From contig NZ_MRYI01000005.1 of assembly GCF_002260525.1 (NCBI RefSeq), forward strand, positions 124,001 through 188,000: a DNA stretch of 64,000 bases. The letters are read 5' to 3'. The translations under genes and the position numbers were made by a program. Source of the stretch: Hahella sp. CCB-MM4. Lineage in GTDB: Bacteria > Pseudomonadota > Gammaproteobacteria > Pseudomonadales > Oleiphilaceae. Under the pieces are notes generated by a model. The model was given only the letters and a program-made list of their open reading frames with translations. It searched no databases and had not been told where the DNA came from. This document shows, piece by piece, positions 1-8,304 of the stretch; positions within the stretch are counted from its first letter, which is position 1, and every line of letters starts with the position of its first letter.

Positions 1-356
1 ATGCCCGTATTTATCTTAAAGACAGCTTTGCCGGTTCGATACTGAACGATCTCGGGTTTATTCGCCCAGCCAATCATCCACAGGGCCAATGGGTCGTCAA
101 GCTCTCTACCAAGGAGAGTATTCCCACCATGAACGCCGACGTCTTCTTTGTCTTCATGACCGAGGATGATCCGGCGGTTAAACGAAATTACCTGCAGTGG
201 ACCAACCACCCATTGTGGAAAAGTCTGGATGCAGCGCGAAATCACCAGGTCTTCCAGGTCGATGAAGTGGCCTGGAATATGTCCGGGGGAATAATGGGCG
301 CTAATCAAATGTTGGATCAGGTCTACGAACACTTTGGCCTGAATCCCGTAATGTAA
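1..356 (+). CDS. Siderophore-iron ABC transporter periplasmic binding protein, C-terminal fragment
   Basis: The reading frame is open from the left edge (first full codon at base 3), so only about the last 117 residues of the protein are present. The visible part has the closing pattern of the FecB/FhuD class III binding-protein lobe: a short strand reading FFVFMT, a TNHPLWKSLDA helix, a strand reading HQVFQVDEVAWNMSGGI and a terminal helix. Such proteins capture ferric siderophores in the periplasm and hand them to FecCD-type permeases. The permease genes follow after 18 bases with a good ribosome site, so this is the first visible gene of the import operon. The internal ATG at 129 is not a plausible start because homology-like sequence extends upstream. 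The ligand cannot be deduced. Confidence 0.85.
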   Translation, partial: ARIYLKDSFAGSILNDLGFIRPANHPQGQWVVKLSTKESIPTMNADVFFVFMTEDDPAVKRNYLQWTNHPLWKSLDAARNHQVFQVDEVAWNMSGGIMGANQMLDQVYEHFGLNPVM

Positions 357-374
357 CGACAGGAAGTCCTTACG

Positions 375-1379
375 ATGATGTCGAGTTCAGTGCGCAGCTT
401 TCAACTTTTGATTGCCATCATCATGCTGGTAGTGGCTTTCGTTGCCAGCATCGTACTGGGCCAAACTTCCATTCCACTCGGTACCGCGTTTGATGCTTTT
501 ACGAACTACGACGCCAACTCTATTGACCATATTATTCTGACCACCACTCGGCTCTCACGCGCACTTACCGCCATGTTCGTGGGAGCCGGCCTGGCGGTTG
601 CCGGTGCCCTGATGCAGGCCATGACCCGTAACCCCCTGGCCTCACCGGGGATATTTGGCGTTAATGCCGGGGCGCTGTTCGCGATTGTTCTATGCTCCAC
701 CCTGTTTTCCATCGCCTCGCTGCAAGACTACATCTGGATCGCGTTTGCAGGGGCAGGCTTTGCCGGAGTTCTGGTCTATGGCCTGGGAACGATTGGCCGG
801 GATGGAGTTACGCCCGTGAAGATCGTGCTCGCCGGTGCTGCCATTACGGCTTTATTCGTCTCCTTTACCCAAGGTTTACTGGTCATCAATCAGGACGGCC
901 TCGATAGTATTCTGTTTTGGCTGGCGGGGTCGGTGGCGGGACGCAGCCTGGAATTGGTTCGGCCTGTACTACCATTTCTGTTTATTGCATTGGTCGCCAG
1001 CCTGTTTCTGGGCCGGCATATCAATATTCTGGTGTCCGGAGAAGACGTCGCCAAAGGACTGGGGCAACGCACAATACTCATACGTCTGTTGATGGGACTT
1101 CTTGTGGTGGGACTGGCAGGCAGCGCCGTGGCAATTGCGGGAAATATCGCGTTTGTCGGCCTGATTGTGCCACACATTGCCCGCGCTTTATTCGGTACGG
1201 ATCATCGCTGGCTGCTCCCCGGCTGTATGCTACTCGGCGCGACATTGCTCTTGTTGGCAGACATTGCTGCCCGCTTTCTGATCATGCCCCAGGAAGTTCC
1301 TATCGGTGTAATGACCGCCTTGCTGGGAACACCTTTTTTCATCTATCTCGCCCGGCAAACCGCCGTCGCTCAGTCGTAG
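375..1379 (+). CDS. FecCD-family siderophore ABC permease (subunit 1)
   Basis: Inner-membrane permease of a ferric-siderophore importer, 334 residues, close to the family norm of 330-350. It begins with a hydrophobic helix and shows the FecCD hallmarks: RLSRALTAMFVGAGLAVAGA near residue 60, NPLASPGIFGVNAGA near 85, and the cytoplasmic coupling region IAFVGLIVPHIAR near residue 260, which docks on the ATPase. About nine to ten membrane segments are apparent. An AGGAAG ribosome site lies 8 bases before the ATG. It is followed after 15-24 bases by a second permease, and the two are expected to form a heterodimer. Assignment to family is firm; the siderophore is unknown. Confidence 0.93.
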   Translation: MMSSSVRSFQLLIAIIMLVVAFVASIVLGQTSIPLGTAFDAFTNYDANSIDHIILTTTRLSRALTAMFVGAGLAVAGALMQAMTRNPLASPGIFGVNAGALFAIVLCSTLFSIASLQDYIWIAFAGAGFAGVLVYGLGTIGRDGVTPVKIVLAGAAITALFVSFTQGLLVINQDGLDSILFWLAGSVAGRSLELVRPVLPFLFIALVASLFLGRHINILVSGEDVAKGLGQRTILIRLLMGLLVVGLAGSAVAIAGNIAFVGLIVPHIARALFGTDHRWLLPGCMLLGATLLLLADIAARFLIMPQEVPIGVMTALLGTPFFIYLARQTAVAQS

Positions 1380-1403
1380 GACACGGTATGATAGGTGCCT
1401 GGC

Positions 1404-2435
1404 ATGGATAAACTACTCACTCTGCGAACATCGGTTGTTTCAATTCAGCTGAATTCTGTGACCCTAAAAATGTTGGGGACATTACTGATCGGCACACTGG
1501 CAATTGCACTGATGTCTTTGTCCGCCGGCAGCCAATGGTTGAATCCGATTGAGGTAGTGAAAGAGCTCTTGCTTTCAGAACCTGGCCAGCATGCCTTTGT
1601 CATTGAAACACTGCGACTGCCACGAGTAGTAACGGGGTTTCTGGTTGGGGGAGCTCTGGCGGTTTCCGGATTGATCCTGCAGAGCCTCGTACGCAATCCG
1701 TTAGCCTCTCCGGACATTATCGGAATCACCAGTGGAGCATCGGCTGCGGCAGTGTTTTTTCTTTCCTATCTTGCCGAAACGGTTAGTGCCCTATGGCTGC
1801 CATTTGCCGCCATTTTGGGAGCTGCCCTGACTTCTCTGATTATCTATCTCCTCGCCTGGCGGCAGGGGGTGACTCCTCTCCGTTTGATCCTCATCGGTAT
1901 AGGTCTGGTTGCCGGTCTTGGAGCAATGACCACATTCATGATTGTGCTCAGTCCGATTGCAACCAGCATGATGGCTTATGTCTGGCTCACTGGCAGTATC
2001 TATGGATCTGATTGGCAGGATGTCACGGCATTGTTGCCTTGGCTACTGGTACTGCTTCCCCTGTCCCTGATGCTGTCCCGCACAATTAACGTTCAGGAAC
2101 TGGGTGACCCGGTGACCGTTGGCTTGGGGGTTCAGGTACAGCGTACTCGTTTTGTGTTATTGGCCATCAGCGTGGCCCTGGCGGGTTCAGCCGTGGCCTA
2201 TGCCGGCGCCATTGGTTTCGTCGGACTGATTGCACCCCATATCGCCCGACAGTTGGTTCCCCGCTCTTTTGGCTCACTGGCTCCGGCGTCCCTCTTGATA
2301 GGAGGTTGCCTGGTGGTCGTGGCAGACACCATTGGAAGGACTGCATTTCTTCCCCTGGACGTTCCGGCAGGGGTATTCGTTTCGGCCGTGGGGGCACCAT
2401 TTTTCATCTATTTGCTCTACCGGCAGCACCGCTGA
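1404..2435 (+). CDS. FecCD-family siderophore ABC permease (subunit 2)
   Basis: Second permease of the importer, about 343 residues. Conserved FecCD blocks are visible: RLPRVVTGFLVGGALAVSG in the first quarter, NPLASPDIIGITSGASAA, and the ATPase-coupling segment IGFVGLIAPHIARQLV near the C-terminus. The start is uncertain: a GTG lies at 1395 and an ATG at 1404. The ATG is preferred because an AGG element sits about 9 bases upstream, while the GTG has no clear ribosome site. Spacing to the previous gene is very short, which implies one transcript. Partner of the upstream permease, not redundant with it, since importers of this class often use two different FecCD subunits. Confidence 0.92.
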   Translation: MDKLLTLRTSVVSIQLNSVTLKMLGTLLIGTLAIALMSLSAGSQWLNPIEVVKELLLSEPGQHAFVIETLRLPRVVTGFLVGGALAVSGLILQSLVRNPLASPDIIGITSGASAAAVFFLSYLAETVSALWLPFAAILGAALTSLIIYLLAWRQGVTPLRLILIGIGLVAGLGAMTTFMIVLSPIATSMMAYVWLTGSIYGSDWQDVTALLPWLLVLLPLSLMLSRTINVQELGDPVTVGLGVQVQRTRFVLLAISVALAGSAVAYAGAIGFVGLIAPHIARQLVPRSFGSLAPASLLIGGCLVVVADTIGRTAFLPLDVPAGVFVSAVGAPFFIYLLYRQHR

Positions 2436-2498
2436 TGTCCAGGGTTGAACATCTACAAGCACCAGCGGTAAATAAATTACATGCGAGGGAAGGTATTC

Positions 2499-3326
2499 AT
2501 GTATCCACTTGAGAGCCAGTCACTCAGTCTGGGTTACGACAGGCAACTGATTATCGACCGTCTGAACCTGCAGATACCTGAAGCCCAAATAACCGTATTT
2601 GTCGGCAGTAATGGTTGCGGTAAATCCACACTACTAAAATCCTTTGCTCGTCTTCTCAATCCCCAACACGGCTCTGTGCTATTGGAAGGCAGGGATATTC
2701 ACAGCCAACCGACCCGCCAGGTGGCCAGAAAACTTGCCATTCTGCCTCAGGGGCCGTCAGCGCCGGAGGGATTAACAGTATCCCAATTGGTCCGACAGGG
2801 TCGCTACCCCCACCAAAGCTGGTTACAACAGTGGTCCGAAGAAGATGAAAAGGTGGTGAAGAAAGCCCTGGAAGATACAGACCTCACAGCCCTCATGCAC
2901 CAATCTGTTGATTCACTCTCCGGTGGCCAGCGACAACGGGCCTGGATCGCCATGACCCTGGCACAGGACACCAACACCCTGCTGTTGGACGAACCCACAA
3001 CTTATCTGGACCTGACCCACCAGATTGAGGTGCTTGATCTGCTCTATGACCTGAATCGAAGAGAGCGGAAAACCATTGTGATGGTGCTGCACGATCTGAA
3101 CCTGGCCTGCCGATATGCCCACCATATTGTGGCGGTAAACAACAAATCGGTTTATGCTCAGGGCACGCCGGAAGAGGTCGTTACCGAAAAGACTGTCAGG
3201 GATGTCTTCCAACTGGGGTGCCGGGTAATCCGAGACCCTCTCTTCGGAACACCGATATGCATTCCTTTTGGCAAAGGACGACGCCTCACGGTTGAGCAAG
3301 AGGATCATGAAGAAGCTATCGCTTGA
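2499..3326 (+). CDS. Siderophore ABC transporter ATP-binding protein (FecE/FepC type)
   Basis: Cytoplasmic ATPase that powers the FecCD-type permeases, about 275 residues. Walker A reads GSNGCGKST, the signature LSGGQRQR, Walker [12 protein letters not shown] and the switch region VLHDLN, so all catalytic elements are intact. The sequence [13 protein letters not shown] is typical of the FepC/FhuC subfamily. The ATG at 2499 is chosen over the one at 2481 because GAGGGAAGG is placed 6 bases before it. Its last 20 bases overlap the next gene, indicating translational coupling with the FhuF-like reductase. Likely Fur-controlled from a promoter outside the window. Confidence 0.95.
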   Translation: MYPLESQSLSLGYDRQLIIDRLNLQIPEAQITVFVGSNGCGKSTLLKSFARLLNPQHGSVLLEGRDIHSQPTRQVARKLAILPQGPSAPEGLTVSQLVRQGRYPHQSWLQQWSEEDEKVVKKALEDTDLTALMHQSVDSLSGGQRQRAWIAMTLAQDTNTLLLDEPTTYLDLTHQIEVLDLLYDLNRRERKTIVMVLHDLNLACRYAHHIVAVNNKSVYAQGTPEEVVTEKTVRDVFQLGCRVIRDPLFGTPICIPFGKGRRLTVEQEDHEEAIA

Positions 3327-4116
3327 TCCGGCACAATGGGCAACATTGAATAGCCTTTTCCGGTTGGTCTCAGCAGAAGATCGGGATCAGATACATTCCA
3401 TTCGCACCATAGATCTGCTCGACCCTCAGATATGCACTGAGTTGCTGGACTACCTGACACCGGTTATTCACTCCCCTTCGCGTAGAGTAACCGCTTCTCT
3501 GCTGAGCAAGCGTATCGCCTTTCTGAGCACAGCCTCCAGCCTTTATGCCATGTCCGCGTACAACCAAGGCTTGAATATGTCGCTGCAGAATTGCTACCTC
3601 GAATTCGGCTATGAAAACCGTCTATGGCAATCCCACATGCCACTCACAGACCTGTCCTTGTCCGCTCCAGAAAATGGCCAGCGTGAATCCTGGCGACGAA
3701 TGTTGATCAGACAACTGTTCGCCGACAACTTGTCCCGCCTTTGGCAAGTACTGGTAGAGGTGGCAAAAGTGCCGCTTTCCATACTCTGGGAAAATACCGC
3801 AGTGAGAGTTTACTCACTCTATGAACGGCGCATGTCGGATCTAGGTTGCGTCAGTCTGCAAAACAGGGTCGATAAAGACTTTCACTATTTGATCAACGAA
3901 GCGCCTGCAGAGCTGTTCGGGACCTCCGAAAACCCTCTGCATAAATACTTCTGGCCCAGGCAGCAGGTGACACACTCGAACAAGTCTGTCCGTTTCAGGA
4001 AAACCTGCTGTTACTACTACCGAGCCAGTGAACCAAAAGAATACTGTTCCACCTGTCCCTTAATTCGGCCAAAACGGCCACGGAAACCCAAAAATAAGGA
4101 GATCATCACTGTATGA
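3307..4116 (+). CDS. FhuF-like ferric-siderophore reductase
   Basis: A 269-residue cytoplasmic protein that probably reduces the ferric siderophore to release iron after import. The diagnostic feature is the C-terminal cysteine cluster Cys234-Cys235 ... Cys247-x2-Cys250, the pattern that binds the [2Fe-2S] cluster of FhuF-family reductases. The rest is a divergent FhuF/IucA-like fold without obvious motifs. The start is the ATG at 3307 behind an AAGAGG site; an upstream TTG in frame is ignored. It overlaps the ATPase gene by 20 bases and shares an ATGA junction with the following gene. The very basic tail after the last cysteine is a small oddity. Function is inferred from the cysteine motif plus context. 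Confidence 0.8.
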   Translation: MKKLSLDPAQWATLNSLFRLVSAEDRDQIHSIRTIDLLDPQICTELLDYLTPVIHSPSRRVTASLLSKRIAFLSTASSLYAMSAYNQGLNMSLQNCYLEFGYENRLWQSHMPLTDLSLSAPENGQRESWRRMLIRQLFADNLSRLWQVLVEVAKVPLSILWENTAVRVYSLYERRMSDLGCVSLQNRVDKDFHYLINEAPAELFGTSENPLHKYFWPRQQVTHSNKSVRFRKTCCYYYRASEPKEYCSTCPLIRPKRPRKPKNKEIITV

Positions 4117-4772
4117 ACCAGCTTAATGTTACCGCTCAAGAAGAACCGTCCCCCTATCGCATTCATCCCCGGGTCCAGGGAGTCAATGAGGAGTTATTGG
4201 CTCTCTATCGCGATATCGACGCTGCGACTATCGGGCATCTGACAGATTTCGGCTATGCCGCCGGGCTACAACCTCTGTTCCGGCCTGTCCGCCTGATAGG
4301 GAATGCTGTCACGGTGCGGATACCTTACCTCGATGGAAGCGTCATTCGGGAAGCACTGAAACTCAGCCAGCCGGGAGATGTCCTGGTGATTGATATGTCC
4401 GGAGATGACAACCGTGCCTGCTGGGGCGAACTTCGCACTTTAGCAGCCATGACCAAACCATTGGCCGGGGTTGTAGTGTCCGGATGTGCGACCGATGCCA
4501 GAATCATCACTGAACTGGGCTTCCCTGTGTTCTCCCGATCCGTCAGTGCGCTCACCACCCGTAATCTCAACTCGGGGGGGGAAGTCAATGTACCGGTCAG
4601 TATCGCTGGCGTATGTGTTCGCCCTGGAGATCTAGTGTTAGGTGACGACGATGGTTTGTTTGTCCTTGATCCCGAGCAAGCAATGGAATTAGGGCATAGA
4701 GCGATCGAAGTGCAGGAACAGGAAGACCAATGGCGTCAACAATTAAAGAAGACCCACTTCTCTAATACCTGA
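4113..4772 (+). CDS. RraA/HMG-aldolase-family protein in a siderophore uptake operon
   Basis: A 219-residue member of the RraA / 4-hydroxy-4-methyl-2-oxoglutarate aldolase fold (formerly misnamed dimethylmenaquinone methyltransferase). Family landmarks are GNAVTVRI (63-70), PGDVLVIDMSG (87-97), WGEL (104-107), and a C-terminal block VNVPVSIAGV ... RPGDLVLGDDDG. In active aldolases the loop after strand GVVV carries Gly-x-x-Arg-Asp; here it reads GCATD (124-128), so the substrate-binding arginine is replaced by Thr127 while Asp128 remains. It starts inside the stop codon of the FhuF-like gene (ATGA), so it belongs to the iron operon. It might process a citrate- or 2-oxoglutarate-derived product of an alpha-hydroxycarboxylate siderophore, but this is only inference. 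Family certain, role unknown. Confidence 0.85.
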   Translation: MNQLNVTAQEEPSPYRIHPRVQGVNEELLALYRDIDAATIGHLTDFGYAAGLQPLFRPVRLIGNAVTVRIPYLDGSVIREALKLSQPGDVLVIDMSGDDNRACWGELRTLAAMTKPLAGVVVSGCATDARIITELGFPVFSRSVSALTTRNLNSGGEVNVPVSIAGVCVRPGDLVLGDDDGLFVLDPEQAMELGHRAIEVQEQEDQWRQQLKKTHFSNT

Positions 4773-4786
4773 ATAAAATCTTCTCT

Positions 4787-4815
4787 TGGGCGCACACGTA
4801 GCTGCGCCCATTCAA
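4787..4815 (+). terminator. Candidate hairpin terminator after the siderophore import operon
   Basis: An 8-bp perfect stem (TGGGCGCA at 4787-4794 with TGCGCCCA at 4803-4810) with an 8-base loop lies 15 bases after the stop of the RraA-family gene. It is followed only by a weakly T-rich stretch, so it may be an inefficient terminator or an mRNA-stabilising hairpin. Confidence 0.4.
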
Positions 4816-4871
4816 TTCGATCTGCCTCTATCAATTCACACCATCTCAGCCTCAATCCCAAACCCAAACCC
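4812..4871. repeat. Degenerate 19-21 bp tandem repeat between import operon and receptor gene
   Basis: Three consecutive segments each begin with TCAAT followed by T or C (starts at 4812, 4831 and 4852) and diverge afterwards. The last ends in a CCCAAA microrepeat (4857-4875). This is the weakest of the short tandem arrays in the window and could be chance. Confidence 0.35.
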
Positions 4872-4930
4872 AAACAAATATAGGAATGTGATGAGCCAGC
4901 CGTATGGTGATAGTTACTCATATTTCATAA

Positions 4931-4959
4931 TTGATAATCATTATCATTTAGATTAAGAT
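4931..4959 (+). promoter_or_regulatory. Fur-box promoter of the TonB-dependent receptor
   Basis: GATAATCATTATC at 4933-4945 matches the core of the Fur consensus, and a flanking CATAAT element just upstream extends it. The same bases overlap a sigma-70 promoter: TTGATA (4931-4936) as -35, a 17-base spacer, and TAAGAT (4954-4959) as -10. Fur-Fe(II) bound here would cover the -35 and the spacer, giving iron repression of the receptor gene. The leader would be about 65 bases. Confidence 0.85.
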
Positions 4960-5032
4960 TTGCCCGCATAATAATATTACATTCCCTTAAATGCTTATAA
5001 ACCTCCCAAGATGAATCCAGAGGTATCCATTC

Positions 5033-7135
5033 ATGCAGTTAAAACCCTCCCATTGTGCCATGGCACTGTTGCCTTTGGCTGTTGCCACCAGTGTATCCCA
5101 AGCCGCCCCGACCGTGTTGGATGAAGCGGTTATTTCCTCAACAAGAACCGGTACTGAAAAAGAGGACTCGCCACAGGTAGTCACTGTCATTACCCGTGAA
5201 CAAATTGAGCAGCAACTGGCGATTACCTCCGACTCTTCACAAATTCTGAGCAACCTGCTTCCGGCTTATTCCCCCAACCGCCAGAAACTGACCAGCAGCG
5301 GAGAGACCTTTCGCGGCCGCTCAGCTTTGTTGCTAATTGACGGGGTGCCTCAATCCAATCCACTGCGCAACGCGGGTCGCTCGGGGCATACCATTGACCT
5401 TTCCATGGTTGAACGTATTGAAGTTATCCACGGCGCTAATGCAATCCATGGTCTGGGTGCGACAGGTGGCATCATCAACTTTATCACCCGACGCCCGTCA
5501 TCTGATCGCTTCAAGCAACATGCCGAGGTTCAGGCAACGACACCGACCGATGAACTGGATAGCGATTCCCTGGCATATAAACTCAATTATCGTGCTGAGG
5601 GCAGCAAGGATAATTTTGAATACCTGCTGGGCCTTAACTATGAAAACCAGGGAGTCTACCTCGATGCTAACGGAAGCAATGTGGGAGTCGATAATACTCA
5701 AGGCGACCTGATGGATTCCGCAGCCTATGACTTGTTTGCCAAACTGGGATACTGGATCGACGACAATCAAAACATTGAGCTGGAAATCAATCGATTCGTC
5801 CTCGATGGTGAGATGAACTATATCAGTGTTACCGGTGACCGCAGCAAAGGCATTGCGACAACGTCTATAGAAGGCAGCCCGGAAGGCAAAGCGCCACGTA
5901 ACCGGGTGCTGACTGCCAGTGTTAACTATCGCCATGACGATTTCTACGGCATGGTGTTGACAGCACAAGCGTATAGCCAGCAATTCGAAGGCCGTTTCGG
6001 CGCTACCCTGACTTCCACATTCCAGGATACCGATATTGCTCCGGTTGGCACACTGTATGACCAATCCCAGAACGAATCTGACAAACTCGGTGCCAAGCTG
6101 ACCCTCAGCAAGGCTGATCTGTTCAACGATAAATTGAAACTGACTGGCGGACTCGACCTGCTGCAGGACACTACCCAGCAAACGCTTGTCCTGACCAGCC
6201 GCACCTGGGTACCCGAAACGACTTACAAGAACTATGCTCCGTTCCTGCAAGCGGAGTTGAAGCCCATGGAAAGTGTCATTCTGCATGCCGGTATTCGCTA
6301 TGAACATGCTGAACTGGATGTTGATACCTTTCAGACCCTGGCATCCGCTAACAGCGTCACAGTCGAAGGCGGCAATCCCAGTTTTAGTGAAACCCTCTAT
6401 AACACGGGCATCGTTGTGAAGCCTCTAAATTGGTTGAGCCTGTTCGCCAACTATTCTGAAGGCTTCGGCATGCCTGACGCTGGTCGGGTTCTCAGAGGTA
6501 TCAATGAGACCGGCCAGGATGTGGACGACTTCCTCAATCTGCAACCCATCCTCACTGACAACCGGGAAATCGGTTTCCGTATCGATATGCAACCAGTGGA
6601 TTTTGAGTTGAGTTATTATCAATCAGACTCCGATCTGGGCTCTAGACTGGAAAACATCGACGGTGTGTATTTCGTCAAGCGGGAGAAAACAGAAATAGAC
6701 GGCATCGAAGCCTCGCTGGGAATTCAGGCCCACAAACAACACCGGCTTGAATTCACTTATTCACATATCAATGGAAAATTCGACAGCGATCAGGACGGCT
6801 CTCTGGATAGCAAGCTGGACGGCTTGAATATATCGCCTAATAAGTTGATTGCCAGCTGGAACGCCAACTGGTCTACAAAGCTTCATTCGACGCTTCAGGC
6901 CTCCCATGCGTTTGACCGCAGTTTTGATGATCCTGAAAAGGAGTTTGACGGTTATACCCTGGTAGATGCAGCCCTGGGCTACCAGTTACCGGTCGGCCAA
7001 ATCAGTGTGGCAGTGGCCAACCTGCTGAACGAGGACTACTTCACCTATTATTCACAAAGCGCCGTTGTCAACGACGACCGCTACTTTAAGGGACGCGGAC
7101 GCACTCTGACCCTGGGATACGGATTGGACTTCTAA
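5033..7135 (+). CDS. TonB-dependent ferric-siderophore receptor
   Basis: Outer-membrane receptor of 700 residues that imports an iron-siderophore using TonB energy. A signal peptide ends at about residue 24 (SVSQA-AP). The stretch DEAVISSTR after it is a likely TonB box leading into the plug domain (roughly 40-160), with family blocks RGRSALLLIDGVPQ, RIEVIHGANA and GATGGIINFITRRP. The remaining 540 residues are a 22-strand barrel with alternating hydrophobic strands and the usual terminal aromatic residue (GYGLDF). It follows the ABC importer and precedes exbBD-tonB, so all layers of one uptake route are present. A Fur-box promoter lies upstream and a strong hairpin downstream. The substrate is unknown; a carboxylate siderophore would fit the neighbours. 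Confidence 0.95.
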   Translation: MQLKPSHCAMALLPLAVATSVSQAAPTVLDEAVISSTRTGTEKEDSPQVVTVITREQIEQQLAITSDSSQILSNLLPAYSPNRQKLTSSGETFRGRSALLLIDGVPQSNPLRNAGRSGHTIDLSMVERIEVIHGANAIHGLGATGGIINFITRRPSSDRFKQHAEVQATTPTDELDSDSLAYKLNYRAEGSKDNFEYLLGLNYENQGVYLDANGSNVGVDNTQGDLMDSAAYDLFAKLGYWIDDNQNIELEINRFVLDGEMNYISVTGDRSKGIATTSIEGSPEGKAPRNRVLTASVNYRHDDFYGMVLTAQAYSQQFEGRFGATLTSTFQDTDIAPVGTLYDQSQNESDKLGAKLTLSKADLFNDKLKLTGGLDLLQDTTQQTLVLTSRTWVPETTYKNYAPFLQAELKPMESVILHAGIRYEHAELDVDTFQTLASANSVTVEGGNPSFSETLYNTGIVVKPLNWLSLFANYSEGFGMPDAGRVLRGINETGQDVDDFLNLQPILTDNREIGFRIDMQPVDFELSYYQSDSDLGSRLENIDGVYFVKREKTEIDGIEASLGIQAHKQHRLEFTYSHINGKFDSDQDGSLDSKLDGLNISPNKLIASWNANWSTKLHSTLQASHAFDRSFDDPEKEFDGYTLVDAALGYQLPVGQISVAVANLLNEDYFTYYSQSAVVNDDRYFKGRGRTLTLGYGLDF

Positions 7136-7156
7136 TCAAGCATCCGTATATTCAAC

Positions 7157-7188
7157 CACCGGGGATAATACTCCCCGGTGAAGTTTGT
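7157..7188 (+). terminator. Hairpin terminator after the receptor gene
   Basis: Perfect 9-bp stem CACCGGGGA (7157-7165) / TCCCCGGTG (7172-7180) with a 6-base loop, followed by a short T-containing run. It sits between convergent genes and is very GC-rich, so it probably ends receptor transcription and may also serve the opposite strand. Confidence 0.6.
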
Positions 7189-7620
7189 TCACTCTAACAA
7201 TTCCCCGGCAACACTGACGGCCTCATCAACAGACATCACCACCTTCATCGGACAGGGAAATGCATTCTGTACCTGTGGACGAAGGAGCTTATCCGCCTGC
7301 ACCTGGTCACGCACAATTCTCACTATGCCCCGACAATGTGTTGCCACTGCTTCCCGGTTAGACTTGAACCAGAGCACCTGATGCTTTTTGCCTTCCTGTG
7401 GAAAATCAATCAGAGAGCCGTTCTCCATCACAATGACATACGATTGCGCACGATTCAGAGCCTCATCCATCTCAGCCAACCACTTCATCACCTGTTCCAG
7501 AGATACAGCCCCGGAAAATTTCACCCATAAAACCGGCCAAAACTCATCACTCATTAGAATGCCATCATGAGCTTGTGTCGGATTGAAAAATGACGGTACC
7601 GGTATATCCAAGGTTCCCAA
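7189..7620 (-). CDS. Hypothetical protein beside the TonB system
   Basis: 143 residues, soluble, no signal peptide, no recognised family motif. The alternation of strands and amphipathic helices (WVKFSGAVSLEQVMKWLAEM, then YVIVMENGS) is reminiscent of SpoIIAA/STAS-like small alpha/beta proteins, but this is only a visual impression. The start is probably the TTG at 7620, because a strong GAGGAG ribosome site lies 9 bases before it; an internal ATG (residue 22) has no comparable site. It is convergent with the receptor gene and divergent from exbB across a Fur-box region, so it may also be iron regulated. Trp and Met rich for its size. Function unknown. Confidence 0.65.
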   Translation of the reverse strand: MGTLDIPVPSFFNPTQAHDGILMSDEFWPVLWVKFSGAVSLEQVMKWLAEMDEALNRAQSYVIVMENGSLIDFPQEGKKHQVLWFKSNREAVATHCRGIVRIVRDQVQADKLLRPQVQNAFPCPMKVVMSVDEAVSVAGELLE

Positions 7621-7712
7621 AATTTATTGCTCCTCATCGGTAATTCTATGAATTGGAAATTTGTTCCTGGGATTTTGCTTATTGCTCCTAGGAATTGTGC
7701 GTCATCCCACTT

Positions 7713-7744
7713 ACAATTGATATTCATTATCAATTGTGTATGAT
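7713..7744. promoter_or_regulatory. Fur box and sigma-70 promoter of exbB-exbD-tonB
   Basis: GATATTCATTATC (7719-7731) is a Fur core lying in a perfect 10-bp inverted repeat, ACAATTGATA (7713-7722) and TATCAATTGT (7728-7737), separated by 5 bases. On the plus strand TTGATA (7717-7722), 16 bases, and TATGAT (7739-7744) form a good sigma-70 promoter overlapped by the operator. The layout copies that of the receptor promoter. Being symmetric and intergenic, it could also influence the divergent gene. Confidence 0.85.
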
Positions 7745-7797
7745 TATCAGTTATTCTACTGGACAAGCCAAGATTCTATTTCTGGTAATAACCTTGT

Positions 7798-7858
7798 TCT
7801 GGAACGAGCCCTTATAGTCTGGGACGAACACTTAATAATCTGGAACGATCACTTATAG
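7798..7858. repeat. Three-copy 20-21 bp tandem repeat in the exbB leader
   Basis: Three adjacent imperfect copies starting at 7798, 7818 and 7839 share the frame TCTGG(A/G)ACGA-x-C-x-CTTA. The last copy ends inside the AGGAGG ribosome site of exbB, so the array forms part of the untranslated leader between the Fur promoter and the start codon. Confidence 0.85.
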
Positions 7859-7866
7859 GAGGTACT

Positions 7867-8304
7867 GTGGAGTCACTTTCCCTGTGGCTGGACGTCGCCG
7901 TGTTTTCCATCCTTGGCAGCATGAGCTTTATTGTGGTCTGGCTCGGCGTGGAACGGGTGCTTTTCCTGAAGCGCCTGCCGGTAGCGAACTATTCCAGTTA
8001 TGACAATCTCACTGTCGATCTCAGCCGTAACATCACCACACTTTACAGTATCGGTGCTAACGCTCCCTATGTCGGTTTGCTGGGCACAGTCGCGGGTATT
8101 CTGTTGACGTTCTATGACATGGGACAAAAAGGCCAAGTGGATGTAAGTGCCGTCATGAGCGGATTGGCGCTGGCCTTGAAGGCGACGGCTCTGGGTCTGG
8201 TGGTGGCAATTCCCACCATTATCCTGGTCAACGGCCTGAATCGGAAGATCGAGGTCAAGCAGGCCATGTGGCGGGCTCACCAACAGCAAGCGACCGGCAA
8301 ATGA
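7867..8304 (+). CDS. exbB: ExbB, TonB-system proton channel (short form)
   Basis: Inner-membrane energiser of 145 residues, the short ExbB type rather than the 240-residue enterobacterial type. The MotA/TolQ/ExbB signature APYVGLLGTVAGILLTFYDMG lies near residues 76-96, followed by ALKATALGLVVAIPTIILVNGL, which contains the conserved polar channel helix. Three membrane segments are visible. The start is GTG with AGGAGG 4 bases upstream, consistent with the leader. Its stop overlaps the exbD start (ATGA). With ExbD it uses the proton gradient to energise TonB. Position behind a Fur box predicts iron repression. Confidence 0.93.
   Translation: MESLSLWLDVAVFSILGSMSFIVVWLGVERVLFLKRLPVANYSSYDNLTVDLSRNITTLYSIGANAPYVGLLGTVAGILLTFYDMGQKGQVDVSAVMSGLALALKATALGLVVAIPTIILVNGLNRKIEVKQAMWRAHQQQATGK

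Noticed and set aside
4857-4875. CCCAAA microrepeat as a possible contingency locus
   Set aside because: Only about three units, located in an untranslated region away from promoter elements.
5498-6307. 269-codon open frame on the minus strand inside the receptor gene
   Set aside because: Antisense shadow of a strongly supported TonB-dependent receptor; no ribosome site and no domain-like sequence.
7554-7766. 70-codon minus-strand frame overlapping the Fur-box region
   Set aside because: Runs through the operator and promoter of exbB and lacks a ribosome site or similarity.
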